A stretch of DNA of 64,000 nucleotides from Streptomyces sp. GQFP. GTDB lineage: Bacteria; Actinomycetota; Actinomycetes; Streptomycetales; Streptomycetaceae. A model generated the notes under the pieces. That model did no database searches and was not told the DNA's origin. It saw only the letters and a program-made list of their open reading frames with translations. Positions 18,432 through 26,680 of the stretch are shown piece by piece (positions within the stretch are counted from its first letter, which is position 1; every line of letters begins with the position of its first letter). Where the stretch lies: positions 3,410,001 to 3,474,000 of the forward strand of contig NZ_CP089312.1 of the NCBI RefSeq assembly GCF_021545335.1, given 5' to 3'. A program made the translations under genes and the position numbers.

Positions 18432-19901
18432 ATGACCATCGAAAAGATCGAAAAGATCGAAAAGCGGTCATCCGCATTCGAGTACGCGCCCGCGCCCGAG
18501 TCCCGCTCCGTCGTCGACATCGCCCCCTCCTACGGCCTGTTCATCGACGGCGAGTTCACCGAGGCCGCCGACGGCAGGGTCTTCAAGACGGTCTCCCCGT
18601 CCACCGAAGAGGTCCTCTCCGAGGTCGCCCAGGCGGGCGAGGCGGACGTCGAGCGTGCCGTGAAGGCCGCCCGCAAGGCCTTCGAGAAGTGGTCGGCACT
18701 GCCGGGCGCCGAGCGCGCCAAGTACCTCTTCCGCATCGCCCGCATCATCCAGGAGCGCTCCCGCGAGCTCGCCGTCCTCGAAACCCTCGACAACGGCAAG
18801 CCCATCAAGGAGACCCGCGACGCGGACCTCCCCCTGGTGGCGGCCCACTTCTTCTACTACGCGGGCTGGGCCGACAAGCTCGGCCACGCGGGCTTCGGCG
18901 CGAACCCGAAGCCCCTGGGCGTCGCCGGCCAGGTCATCCCCTGGAACTTCCCCCTCCTGATGCTGGCGTGGAAGATCGCCCCGGCGCTCGCCACCGGCAA
19001 CACGGTGGTCCTGAAGCCCGCCGAGACGACCCCCCTCTCCGCCCTCTTCTTCGCGGACATCTGCCGCCAGGCGGGCCTCCCGAAGGGCGTCGTCAACATC
19101 CTTCCCGGGTACGGCGACACGGGCGCCGCCCTCATCGCGCACCCGGACGTCAACAAGGTCGCCTTCACCGGCTCCACGGCCGTCGGCAAGGAGATCGCCC
19201 GCACCGTCGCGGGCACCCGCAAGAAGGTCACCCTCGAACTGGGCGGCAAGGGCGCCAACATCGTCTTCGACGACGCCCCCATCGACCAGGCGGTGGAAGG
19301 GATCGTCACGGGGATCTTCTTCAACCAGGGCCAGGTCTGCTGCGCGGGCTCCCGACTCCTCGTACAGGAGTCGATCCAGGAAGAGTTGCTCGACTCGCTC
19401 AAGCGCCGCCTGTCCACGCTCCGCGTCGGCGACCCGCTGGACAAGAACACGGACGTCGGCGCGATCAACTCCGCGGAGCAGCTCGCCCGGATCACCTCGC
19501 TCGTCGAGGCGGGCGAGGCGGAGGGCGCCGAGCGCTGGTCCCCGGCCTGCGAACTCCCGTCCTCCGGCTACTGGTTCGCCCCGACGCTCTTCACGAACGT
19601 CACCCAGGCGCACACCATCGCCCGCGACGAGATCTTCGGCCCGGTGCTCTCGGTCCTCACCTTCCGCACCCCGGACGAGGCCGTCGCCAAGGCCAACAAC
19701 ACCCAGTACGGCCTGTCGGCGGGCATCTGGACGGAGAAGGGTTCACGGATCCTCGCCGTCGCGAACAAGCTCCGCGCCGGTGTCGTCTGGTCCAACACGT
19801 TCAACAAGTTCGACCCCACCTCGCCGTTCGGCGGCTACAAGGAGTCGGGCTTCGGCCGCGAGGGCGGTCGCCACGGCCTGGAGGCGTACCTCGATGTCTG
19901 A
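18432..19901 (+). CDS. NAD(P)-dependent aldehyde dehydrogenase
   Basis: A 489-residue full-length ALDH. The order is N-terminal extension, coenzyme domain with PWNFPLLMLAWKIAPAL and FTGSTAVGKEIA, general-base motif LELGGKG, nucleophile motif NQGQVCCAGSR (Cys303) and the C-terminal PFGGYKESGFGREGG. All catalytic residues are present. Its place directly after deoC suggests that it oxidises the acetaldehyde released by the aldolase. Codons 3-11 contain three perfect 9-nt repeats (ATCGAAAAG) encoding Ile-Glu-Lys. The stop overlaps the start of the following ALDH-like gene by eight bases, so the two proteins are probably made together. Confidence 0.95.
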   Translation: MTIEKIEKIEKRSSAFEYAPAPESRSVVDIAPSYGLFIDGEFTEAADGRVFKTVSPSTEEVLSEVAQAGEADVERAVKAARKAFEKWSALPGAERAKYLFRIARIIQERSRELAVLETLDNGKPIKETRDADLPLVAAHFFYYAGWADKLGHAGFGANPKPLGVAGQVIPWNFPLLMLAWKIAPALATGNTVVLKPAETTPLSALFFADICRQAGLPKGVVNILPGYGDTGAALIAHPDVNKVAFTGSTAVGKEIARTVAGTRKKVTLELGGKGANIVFDDAPIDQAVEGIVTGIFFNQGQVCCAGSRLLVQESIQEELLDSLKRRLSTLRVGDPLDKNTDVGAINSAEQLARITSLVEAGEAEGAERWSPACELPSSGYWFAPTLFTNVTQAHTIARDEIFGPVLSVLTFRTPDEAVAKANNTQYGLSAGIWTEKGSRILAVANKLRAGVVWSNTFNKFDPTSPFGGYKESGFGREGGRHGLEAYLDV

Positions 19902-20826
19902 CCCCCGAGTGGACCCGCGCCACGACACACGGCCGGACCCGCGTCTGTCCGTCTTCAAGACCTACAAGCTGTACGTGGGCGGGAAGTTCCCGCGTTCCGA
20001 GAGCGGCCGGGTGTACGAGGTGAGCGACGCAAAGGGCAAGTGGCTGGCCAACGCCCCCCTCTCCTCCCGCAAGGACGCCCGTGACGCGGTCGTCGCCGCG
20101 CGCAAGGCGTTCGGCGGCTGGGCCGGGGCCACGGCGTACAACCGCGGCCAGATCCTCTACCGCGTCGCCGAGATGCTGGAGGGCCGCAAGGAGCAGTTCG
20201 TCCGCGAGGTGGCCGACGCGGAGGGCCTGTCGAAGCCGAAGGCGACCGCCCAGGTCGACGCGGCGATCGACCGCTGGGTCTGGTACGCGGGCTGGACCGA
20301 CAAGATCGCCCAGGTGGTAGGAGGCGGGAACCCGGTCGCAGGGCCCTACTTCAACCTCTCCTCCCCCGAACCGACCGGCGTGGTCGTCGTCCTCGCCCCC
20401 CAGGAGTCCTCGTTCCTGGGCCTGGTGTCGGTGCTGGCCCCCGTGATCGCCACCGGCAACACGGCGATCGTGATCGCCAGCGAGAAGTCCCCGCTCCCGG
20501 CTCTCTCCCTCGGCGAGGTCCTGGCCACCTCGGACGTACCCGGCGGAGTCGTCAACATCCTCTCCGGCCGTACGTCGGAGATCACCCCGTCCCTCGCCGC
20601 ACACCAGGACGTCAACGCGATCGACCTGGCGGGCGCGGACGAGGCACTGGCCAAGGAACTGGAGATCGCGGCAGCCGACAACCTGAAGCGCGTCCTCCGT
20701 CCACAGCCTGTGGACAACGCGGAATGGTTCGCCACCCCAGGCACGGAACGCATGACCGCCTTCCTGGAAACAAAGACGGTCTGGCACCCCACGGGCGCAC
20801 TGGGCACATCGGGCTCCTCCTACTAG
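19894..20826 (+). CDS. Aldehyde dehydrogenase-like protein without catalytic domain
   Basis: A 310-residue protein matching only the first two-thirds of an ALDH. It shows the N-terminal domain, a coenzyme-like region (GVVVVLAPQESSFLGLVSVLAP, ATGNTAIVIASEKSPLPALSLGEV) and then an abrupt end. It has no GQxC nucleophile motif and no LELGG motif, so it cannot be an active dehydrogenase alone. The frame is intact with normal codon use, so it is not a decayed gene. An active ALDH followed by a catalytically dead ALDH resembles the two-domain ALDH16 architecture, here split into overlapping genes. It probably binds the upstream enzyme. A hairpin overlaps its stop codon. Confidence 0.85.
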   Translation: MSDPRVDPRHDTRPDPRLSVFKTYKLYVGGKFPRSESGRVYEVSDAKGKWLANAPLSSRKDARDAVVAARKAFGGWAGATAYNRGQILYRVAEMLEGRKEQFVREVADAEGLSKPKATAQVDAAIDRWVWYAGWTDKIAQVVGGGNPVAGPYFNLSSPEPTGVVVVLAPQESSFLGLVSVLAPVIATGNTAIVIASEKSPLPALSLGEVLATSDVPGGVVNILSGRTSEITPSLAAHQDVNAIDLAGADEALAKELEIAAADNLKRVLRPQPVDNAEWFATPGTERMTAFLETKTVWHPTGALGTSGSSY

Positions 20827-20850
20827 GCCGGCCGCAGGCCGCCTAGTAGG
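20819..20850 (+). terminator. Terminator hairpin overlapping the ALDH-like stop codon
   Basis: CCTACTAGGC (20819-20828) pairs with GCCTAGTAGG (20841-20850), with GGCC/GGCC inside. The TAG stop lies in the stem. Probable end of the deoC operon. Confidence 0.7.
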
Positions 20851-20880
20851 GGCGCGGGGAACTGCGCGACCAGCCACGAC
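20849..20880. repeat. Intergenic repeat GGGGCGCGGGGAACTGCG, copy 2
   Basis: It is identical over about 31 bases to the copy at 12927-12958. It follows the terminator hairpin directly and is the main content of the gap before the small secreted protein gene. Confidence 0.88.
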
Positions 20881-20929
20881 GCACGCGCACCCGGCAACGG
20901 TCAGCAGCTCCCCGCCCCTTCCCCGCACC

Positions 20930-21349
20930 TCAACCGCCCAAGACCCCCAAGGCCTCCCCCACCACCGGAATACGCCCGATCGACTGCGCCTGCGCAACAG
21001 GCGCGGTCAGGGCCTGGGAAGCCAGAGGCTGAAAGTCGGACAACTGCGTGGCAACCCCGTTGTCCAGCGGGTCAACCCCCGTACCCGCCAACGGATTCGG
21101 CTTGAGCCCCTGCACCGCGCCCGTGACATACCCGACCGAGCCGGTCAGCGCCGCCAACCCCGCCTGCGGGTCGATCTGCCCCAACGAGGTGCTGGGGTTG
21201 GCCCGCATGACATCCACCGCAGGTCCCCCCTCGGCCGCGGCGGCCGTCACCGCGCCCGCCCCGAGGGCAACGCCCGCGGTCGCGAGGGCGATCAGGGCAC
21301 GCTGGGCGGTCTGGGCGGTCTGGTTCTGGGAGGACGCGTGTCGTGCCAT
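20930..21349 (-). CDS. Small secreted Ala/Gly-rich protein
   Basis: A 139-residue protein from ATG 21349. The signal peptide (hydrophobic LIALATAGVALGAGAVTAAAA) probably ends near residue 38. The mature part is rich in Ala, Gly, Leu and Pro, has no Cys, and contains QLSDFQPLASQALTAPVAQAQSIGRIPVVGEALG. A protein at 27645-28004 has the same size class, composition and ending type, so the two look like members of one family of small exported Streptomyces proteins sometimes labelled ATP-binding without clear reason. No catalytic motif is visible. Function unknown. Confidence 0.7.
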   Translation of the reverse strand: MARHASSQNQTAQTAQRALIALATAGVALGAGAVTAAAAEGGPAVDVMRANPSTSLGQIDPQAGLAALTGSVGYVTGAVQGLKPNPLAGTGVDPLDNGVATQLSDFQPLASQALTAPVAQAQSIGRIPVVGEALGVLGG

Positions 21350-21478
21350 GACTGGTTTCCACCTTCTGGTACGCCGGGTAATCAGGTCGACACGAAGGGT
21401 AGTTGACGTGTGACGCACCTTTCAAAGCCGACCCGCGGGGTCGGCAGGGGGGCGCCCGATGCCTCACACTGGTGTCTC

Positions 21479-22111
21479 GTGACCTCCCACCCGCCCATAC
21501 CCACGCGAGTCGTGCTGCTCTGCGGCCCTTCCGGCTCCGGCAAGTCCCTCGTCGCCGCCCGCTCCGGCCTCCCGGTCCTGCGGCTCGACGACTTCTACAA
21601 AGAGGGCACCGACCCGACGCTGCCGCAGGTCCTGGGAAGCACCGACATCGACTGGGACCACCCCGAGTCGTGGGACGCGGACACGGCGGTCACCGCGATC
21701 ACCGAGCTGTGCCGCACGGGTCGTACGAACGTTCCCGTGTACGACATCTCGCTGAGCGCCCGTACCGGCGAGGAGAGCGTCGACATCGGCCGGACGCCGC
21801 TGTTCATCGCGGAGGGCATCTTCGCCGCCGAGATCGTGGAGCGCTGCCAGGAGGAGGGTGTCCTCGCGGACGCGCTGTGCCTGAGCCGGGGCCCGGTCAA
21901 GACGTTCCGCCGGCGCTTCCTGCGGGATCTGCGCGAGGGCCGCAAGTCGGTGCCGTTCCTGCTGCGCCGCGGCTGGCGGCTGATGCGCGCGGAGCGTTCC
22001 ATCGTGGCCCGCCAGACGGCCCTGGGCACACACGCGTGCGACCGCGACGAGGCGATGGGAAGGCTCGCGGACGCGGCGGCGGGCACCAGAACCTACGTAC
22101 GCACCACATAG
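21479..22111 (+). CDS. P-loop kinase-like ATP-binding protein (uridine kinase family)
   Basis: A 210-residue cytoplasmic protein from GTG 21479; an upstream ATG would add an unlikely 23-residue leader. The P-loop GPSGSGKSLVAARSG is followed by LRLDDFYKEGTDPTLP, the acidic segment WDHPESWD and a lid rich in Arg (TFRRRFLRDLREGRKS). These are typical of the uridine kinase/phosphoribulokinase-like group, so it may phosphorylate uridine or another nucleoside. The substrate is not proven. No clear ribosome site is seen, and a leaderless start is possible. A rho-independent terminator follows at 22145-22190. Confidence 0.8.
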   Translation: MTSHPPIPTRVVLLCGPSGSGKSLVAARSGLPVLRLDDFYKEGTDPTLPQVLGSTDIDWDHPESWDADTAVTAITELCRTGRTNVPVYDISLSARTGEESVDIGRTPLFIAEGIFAAEIVERCQEEGVLADALCLSRGPVKTFRRRFLRDLREGRKSVPFLLRRGWRLMRAERSIVARQTALGTHACDRDEAMGRLADAAAGTRTYVRTT

Positions 22112-22144
22112 ACAACCGGCACCCGGACACCCGGACACACCAAA

Positions 22145-22190
22145 GCGGGACTGGATGGACCCCCCGGCCCTCCAGCCCCGCTCCCTTTTT
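22145..22190 (+). terminator. Rho-independent terminator with T run
   Basis: GCGGGACTGGA (22145-22155) pairs with TCCAGCCCCGC (22171-22181) with one mismatch and is followed by a run ending TTTTT, which is rare in this GC-rich genome. It probably ends the kinase-like gene. The tract from about 22190 to 22307 contains repeated CCCCC motifs and no gene. Confidence 0.8.
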
Positions 22191-22307
22191 GGTGCTCCCC
22201 CGCGGCCCCCCGACCCCGGTGGTTCCCCCTGGTGGTGCTCCCCCGTGCTTCCCCCGTCTACTACTCCCCCGTCTTCACCGCTCCCCCGAACGGTGCCCCC
22301 CGGACCT

Positions 22308-23066
22308 TCAGGCGACAAGCTCCCCAAAGGACTCCTCCTCGTCACGGCCGAAGCTGAGGACCTCGTCCTCGCGCATCCGGCGGAGCGACCGCCAGATGCT
22401 GGACTTCACCGTGCCGACACTGATGTCGAGGATCTCCGCGATCTCCGGGTCGGTGCGGCCCTCGTAGTAACGAAGGACCAGCATCGTCCGCTGGAGTTCG
22501 GGCAGCCGGGCCAGCGCCTGCCACAGGACCGCGCGCAGTTCGGTGCCGCGCATCGCGTCCGTGTCGCCGGGCGTCTCCGGCAGTTCCTCGGTCGGGTACT
22601 CGTTCAGCTTGCGGCGGCGCCACGCGCTGATGTGCAGGTTGGTCATGGTGCGGCGCAGGTAGCCCCCGACCGCGGCCTTGTCGCTGATCCGGTCCCAGGC
22701 GCGGTACGTCGAGAACAGCGCGCTCTGGAGCAGGTCCTCGGCCTCGAAGCGGTCACCGGTGAGGTGGTAGGCGGTTGCGTACAGGGAGGCGCGGCGCTCC
22801 TGGACGTAGGCGGTGAACTCCGCCTCCGACAGCGAACGGCGCTCCCCCGTGGATTCCTCCCTGTACGCGGCCCCCGTACCCCCCGTGGTACCGCTGCCGC
22901 TTCCCCCCGTGTGTGCGTCAACCACCGACATGTACGTGGTGTGCTGACGCCCGGTGCCGCGAACGCACCCCCGCCCGTTCACGACACCGGACTTCTCAGT
23001 GACCCGGGTGACGTCGTGCAGACGCGTGATCACTGCGTTCGCGCTCGTGCTGTGCAGCGTGTTCAT
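22308..23066 (-). CDS. sigQ: ECF sigma factor SigQ
   Basis: A 252-residue ECF (SigE-like) sigma factor divergent from afsQ1, the arrangement known for sigQ in S. coelicolor. An N-terminal extension of about 80 residues precedes sigma region 2 (YATAYHLTGDRFEAEDLLQS, YLRRTMTNLHISAWRRRK). Region 4 follows (LPELQRTMLVLRYYEGRTDP, ISVGTVKSSIWRSLRRMR). In S. coelicolor, sigQ is an AfsQ1 target and influences antibiotic production. An ATG at 22931 would give a protein 45 residues shorter; the start at 23066 has a G-rich site before it. The stop lies close to the C-rich tract. Confidence 0.92.
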   Translation of the reverse strand: MNTLHSTSANAVITRLHDVTRVTEKSGVVNGRGCVRGTGRQHTTYMSVVDAHTGGSGSGTTGGTGAAYREESTGERRSLSEAEFTAYVQERRASLYATAYHLTGDRFEAEDLLQSALFSTYRAWDRISDKAAVGGYLRRTMTNLHISAWRRRKLNEYPTEELPETPGDTDAMRGTELRAVLWQALARLPELQRTMLVLRYYEGRTDPEIAEILDISVGTVKSSIWRSLRRMREDEVLSFGRDEEESFGELVA

Positions 23067-23174
23067 CTCGCGCCCCCCGTCGTGGACTTACCCGGACTCC
23101 GGCTTGGTTCGTGGTGCTTCCTTGCCTGTGCCGAGAAGCTTGCCCAAGCCACTTCATGACGGTGTCCGCCGACT

Positions 23175-23190
23175 GTCACAGGCGTGCAAC
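23175..23190. promoter_or_regulatory. Candidate AfsQ1 box in the sigQ-afsQ1 intergenic region
   Basis: GTCAC-aggcgt-GCAAC matches the AfsQ1 site form GTnAC-n6-GTnAC with one mismatch. It lies between the two divergent genes, where AfsQ1 binding is known in S. coelicolor. Confidence 0.5.
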
Positions 23191-23277
23191 AGGGCCTCTT
23201 CCGCAGGAACGGCTCAGCGCACGCACAGCGGGCCCACAGTGAGGGGCGATATGTACCCGGGGTGCCCCGAAATCACC

Positions 23278-23310
23278 CGACAATCGCCGGACAATGACCC
23301 GACAATCGCC
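23278..23310. repeat. Three tandem 11-bp repeats upstream of afsQ1
   Basis: CGACAATCGCC, GGACAATGACC and CGACAATCGCC follow one another without gaps and end 42 bases before the afsQ1 GTG. The period of one helical turn is typical of OmpR-family response-regulator sites. Confidence 0.75.
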
Positions 23311-23352
23311 TGGCAGTCGCAGCCCGGCCCGGCCATGGGCCAGAATGCATCC

Positions 23353-24030
23353 GTGCCTTCCCTGTTGCTGATCGAGGACGACGACGCCATCCGTACGGCA
23401 CTGGAGCTGTCTTTGACGCGCCAGGGCCACCGGGTAGCCACCGCTGCCACCGGTGAGGACGGTCTGAAACTGCTGCGTGAGCAGCGGCCTGATCTGATCG
23501 TCCTGGATGTGATGCTGCCCGGAATCGATGGATTCGAGGTGTGCCGACGCATCCGGCGCACGGACCAGCTGCCGATCATCCTACTCACCGCGCGCAGCGA
23601 CGACATCGACGTGGTGGTCGGGCTGGAGTCCGGCGCCGACGACTATGTCGTCAAACCCGTGCAGGGGCGGGTGCTCGACGCCCGTATCCGTGCGGTGCTG
23701 CGGCGCGGGGAGCGCGAGTCCAACGACTCGGCGTCCTTCGGTTCGCTGGTCATCGACCGCTCGGCGATGACGGTGACGAAGAACGGCGAGGATCTGCAGC
23801 TGACGCCCACCGAGCTGCGGCTGCTCCTGGAGCTGAGCCGACGGCCCGGTCAGGCGCTGTCCCGGCAGCAGTTGCTGCGGCTGGTCTGGGAGCACGACTA
23901 CCTGGGCGACTCACGGCTGGTGGACGCGTGTGTGCAGCGGCTGCGCGCGAAGGTCGAGGACGTGCCGTCGTCGCCCACGCTGATCCGTACCGTCCGTGGC
24001 GTCGGCTACCGGCTGGACTCGCCTCAGTGA
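23353..24030 (+). CDS. afsQ1: OmpR-family response regulator AfsQ1
   Basis: A 225-residue response regulator. The receiver domain has the acidic pocket EDDD at residues 8-11, phospho-acceptor Asp52 in VLDVMLPG, Thr in LTARS and Lys in VKPVQG. A C-terminal winged helix contains LTPTELRLLLELSRRPGQAL and RLRAKVED. Length and Asp52 agree with AfsQ1 of S. coelicolor, which activates antibiotic and nitrogen-related genes under certain nitrogen conditions. GTG at 23353 has no clear ribosome site. The stop overlaps the afsQ2 start (GTGA), so kinase and regulator are coupled. Confidence 0.96.
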   Translation: MPSLLLIEDDDAIRTALELSLTRQGHRVATAATGEDGLKLLREQRPDLIVLDVMLPGIDGFEVCRRIRRTDQLPIILLTARSDDIDVVVGLESGADDYVVKPVQGRVLDARIRAVLRRGERESNDSASFGSLVIDRSAMTVTKNGEDLQLTPTELRLLLELSRRPGQALSRQQLLRLVWEHDYLGDSRLVDACVQRLRAKVEDVPSSPTLIRTVRGVGYRLDSPQ

Positions 24031-25613
24031 CGAAACCGCAGGACAAGCTCCGTGGCTGGGCCGCGGCGCGCAGAGCGATACTTTCCGGCCTCCGCTTCAC
24101 CAGCCTCCGGCTGCGCCTGGTGGTCGTCTTCGGCCTGGTGGCGCTGACGGCCGCCGTGTCGGCGTCCGGGATCGCGTACTGGCTGAACCGCGAGGCGGTG
24201 CTGACGCGTACGCAGGACGCGGTGCTGCGCGACTTCCAGCAGGAGATGCAGAACCGCGCGGGCGCGCTGCCGGCCCACCCCACGCAGGACGAACTCCAGC
24301 ACACGGCGGGCCAGATGGCCGCCAGCAGCCAGCGGTTCAGTGTGCTGCTGGTCGCCGAGGACGGCAGCGGGCGCACGGTCGTCGGCAACTCCGGGGCACT
24401 GGACACCTTTTCGCTGACGGACGTGCCCAAGTCGCTGCGTACGGCGGTCGGCAAGGAGCAGTCGATCACGTCGAGCAACAAGTACCCGTACCACCTGTAC
24501 TGGCAGCGGATCATCGACGGCGACAAGCCGTACCTGGTCGCGGGTACGAAGGTGATCGGCGGCGGTCCGGCCGGGTACATGCTGAAGTCGCTGGAGCCCG
24601 AGGAGAAGGACCTCAACTCGCTTGCCTGGTCGCTGGGTATCGCCACCGGCCTCGCGCTGATCGGCTCGGCGCTGCTCGCGCAGGCCGCCGCGACGACCGT
24701 ACTGAAGCCGGTGCACCGCCTCGGCATCGCGGCCCGCCGACTCGGCGAGGGCAAACTGGACACACGCCTCCGAGTGTCGGGCACGGACGAACTGGCCGAC
24801 CTGGCCCGGACGTTCAACCACACGGCGGAGGCGCTGGAGACGCGGGTGGCCGACATGAGCGCCCGGGACGAGGCCTCGCGGCGGTTCGTGGCGGACATGT
24901 CCCACGAGCTGCGTACGCCGCTCACCGCGATCACCGCCGTTACGGAGATCCTCGAAGAGGAACTGGACGCGGAGACCGGCAGCATCGACCCGATGATCGA
25001 ACCGGCGGTGAAGCTGGTGGTCAGCGAGACACGGCGGCTCAACTCCCTGGTGGAGAACCTGATGGAGGTCACCCGTTTCGACGCGGGCACCGCCCGGCTG
25101 GTCCTGGACCACGTCGACATCGCCGACCAGATCACCGCCTGCATCGACGCCCGCGCCTGGCTGGACGCGGTCGACCTGGACGCCGAGCGCGGCATCATGT
25201 CCCGGCTCGACCCGCGCCGCCTGGACGTCATCCTGGCCAACCTCATCGGCAACGCCCTCAAGCACGGCGGTTCGCCGGTACGGGTGTCGGTGCGCGTGTC
25301 CGACAACGACGGCGCCGGCTCCGACCTGCTGATCGAGGTGCAGGACCACGGCCCGGGCATCCCCGAGGACGTCCTCCCGCACGTCTTCGACCGCTTCTAC
25401 AAGGCGAGCGCCTCCCGCCCCCGCTCCGAGGGCAGCGGCCTGGGCCTGTCCATCGCCCTGGAGAACGCCCACATCCACGGCGGCGAGATCACCGCCGCCA
25501 ACTCCCCGAAGGGCGGCGCGGTGTTCACCCTGCGCCTACCGAGGGACCCGTCAACCCTGACGGAGCCCTCACCCGACCCGAACGACGCGAACGGCAACGG
25601 GGAGGGCGCGTGA
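24027..25613 (+). CDS. afsQ2: Sensor histidine kinase AfsQ2
   Basis: A 528-residue membrane sensor kinase. TM helix 1 lies at about residues 29-52, an extracellular sensor domain of about 150 residues follows, then TM helix 2, a HAMP domain (VLKPVHRLGIAARRLGEGKL) and the dimerisation domain with His293 in DMSHELRTPL. The ATPase domain shows the N box (LIGNALKHGG), DHGPGIP (G1), the F box FDRFYK and GSGLGLSI (G2). All catalytic motifs are intact. It phosphorylates AfsQ1. Its GTG overlaps the afsQ1 stop and its stop overlaps the lipoprotein start, so three genes form a tight operon. Confidence 0.96.
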   Translation: MTKPQDKLRGWAAARRAILSGLRFTSLRLRLVVVFGLVALTAAVSASGIAYWLNREAVLTRTQDAVLRDFQQEMQNRAGALPAHPTQDELQHTAGQMAASSQRFSVLLVAEDGSGRTVVGNSGALDTFSLTDVPKSLRTAVGKEQSITSSNKYPYHLYWQRIIDGDKPYLVAGTKVIGGGPAGYMLKSLEPEEKDLNSLAWSLGIATGLALIGSALLAQAAATTVLKPVHRLGIAARRLGEGKLDTRLRVSGTDELADLARTFNHTAEALETRVADMSARDEASRRFVADMSHELRTPLTAITAVTEILEEELDAETGSIDPMIEPAVKLVVSETRRLNSLVENLMEVTRFDAGTARLVLDHVDIADQITACIDARAWLDAVDLDAERGIMSRLDPRRLDVILANLIGNALKHGGSPVRVSVRVSDNDGAGSDLLIEVQDHGPGIPEDVLPHVFDRFYKASASRPRSEGSGLGLSIALENAHIHGGEITAANSPKGGAVFTLRLPRDPSTLTEPSPDPNDANGNGEGA

Positions 25614-26494
25614 CGAACGTACGAGGCGTGCGGGGTGGACAGGGCGTGCGGGGCGTGGAAGGCGCACAGGGCGTGGAGGAGGCGCTGGGCGTGGAGGAGG
25701 CGCTGGACGTGCGGTTCGCGCCGGGCGCGCGGAGCCTGGAGGGCGCGCAGGGTGCGCGGAGCGTGCTGGGCCAGCGGTTCGCGCGGAGCGTGCACGGCCT
25801 GCGGTCCGCGCTGAGCCTGCGGTCCGCGCTGGGCCGGCACGACCTGCGGGACGCGCGAGGCCTGCCGTCCGCGCGGGGCGTGCGCCGGGGGCTGGCCGTA
25901 CCGTTGCTCGCCGCGCTGCTCACCGGCTGCGGGATCCGCGCCACCGAGGTTCCGACGGACTTCGGTCCGGCGCCCTCCCGGGTCCCGTGCTCCCTCACCG
26001 ACGTCGCCGCGCCCTCCGCGTCGGACGCCGCCGCACAGTCGGCCAGGGGCGTCCCCGTCCAGGTGTTCCTCCTGTGCGCCTCCCAGCTGGTCACCGTCGA
26101 CCGCTCGGTGCGCGTCCCGGACGGTACGGGGGAGGCCGAGCGGCGCGTCCTGGTGGCCCAGGGCCTCCTGGACGAGCTGGCGGAGACCCCGTCCGCCGAC
26201 GAGACCGAGGCGGGCTACACGACGGACGTACGCGACGGCATGAGCGTGACCGGCCCCGGCCCACAGGACCCCGAGGACACCCTCCGCCTGAGCACGTCCC
26301 CGGACGACCTGGCCTCCTACGCCCTAGCCCAGATCGTCTGCACCTTCTCCGACTCGGCAGCAGCCGAGGGAGACGGCTCGGTAGTTCTGGGGGGCCCGAA
26401 CACGGCCCCCCTACGCCGCTACACCTGCACACCGGAGGTCCGCTCCCGCCCGGGCGCCCAGGTACCCCCGTCGTCGGGGGTAGACGGCAGCTGA
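25610..26494 (+). CDS. AfsQ-linked lipoprotein with repeat-expanded N-terminus
   Basis: From the GTG at 25610 (GTGA overlap with afsQ2) the protein has 294 residues, but the lipobox LLTGC lies only near residue 105. The first 90 residues are low complexity, built from degenerate repeats such as VEEALGVEEALDV and LRSALSLRSALG. A GTG at 25880 would start directly at a normal lipoprotein signal (VRRGLAVPLLAALLTGCG) and give 204 residues, though without a clear ribosome site. The mature part has several conserved-looking Cys and Asp-rich turns and is GerMN-like in feel, without a clear motif. A lipoprotein gene follows afsQ2 in S. coelicolor too, and it may assist signal sensing. Confidence 0.75.
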   Translation: MTNVRGVRGGQGVRGVEGAQGVEEALGVEEALDVRFAPGARSLEGAQGARSVLGQRFARSVHGLRSALSLRSALGRHDLRDARGLPSARGVRRGLAVPLLAALLTGCGIRATEVPTDFGPAPSRVPCSLTDVAAPSASDAAAQSARGVPVQVFLLCASQLVTVDRSVRVPDGTGEAERRVLVAQGLLDELAETPSADETEAGYTTDVRDGMSVTGPGPQDPEDTLRLSTSPDDLASYALAQIVCTFSDSAAAEGDGSVVLGGPNTAPLRRYTCTPEVRSRPGAQVPPSSGVDGS

Positions 26495-26537
26495 CCGGTC
26501 CTGGCGAAGGAGGGGAGGCGCGCAGCGCCCCCCGACA

Positions 26538-26565
26538 GGGGCGCGGGGAACTGCGCGACAAGCCC
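26538..26565. repeat. Intergenic repeat GGGGCGCGGGGAACTGCG, copy 3
   Basis: It matches copy 1 for about 24 bases and then diverges (GCGACAAGCC). It lies after the AfsQ-linked lipoprotein gene. Confidence 0.8.
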
Positions 26566-26680
26566 CCACCGGCCCGCAGCCAACGAATGACCCACGACCC
26601 ACCCCCGTGTGGCACATGACTCACCCCCTCCCCCAGCGCACCCCGGAACCGATCGTGCCGACCCCCGCGTCTTGGGGGAC

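Noticed and set aside
22190..22307. C-rich repeat tract as a possible G-quadruplex element on the minus strand
   Set aside because: Runs of C are expected in such GC-rich DNA and spacing is irregular; no support for function.
23996..25609. Long open frame overlapping afsQ2
   Set aside because: It is a shadow frame of GC-rich coding DNA with Arg/Gly/Pro-rich translation; AfsQ2 is clear in the other frame.
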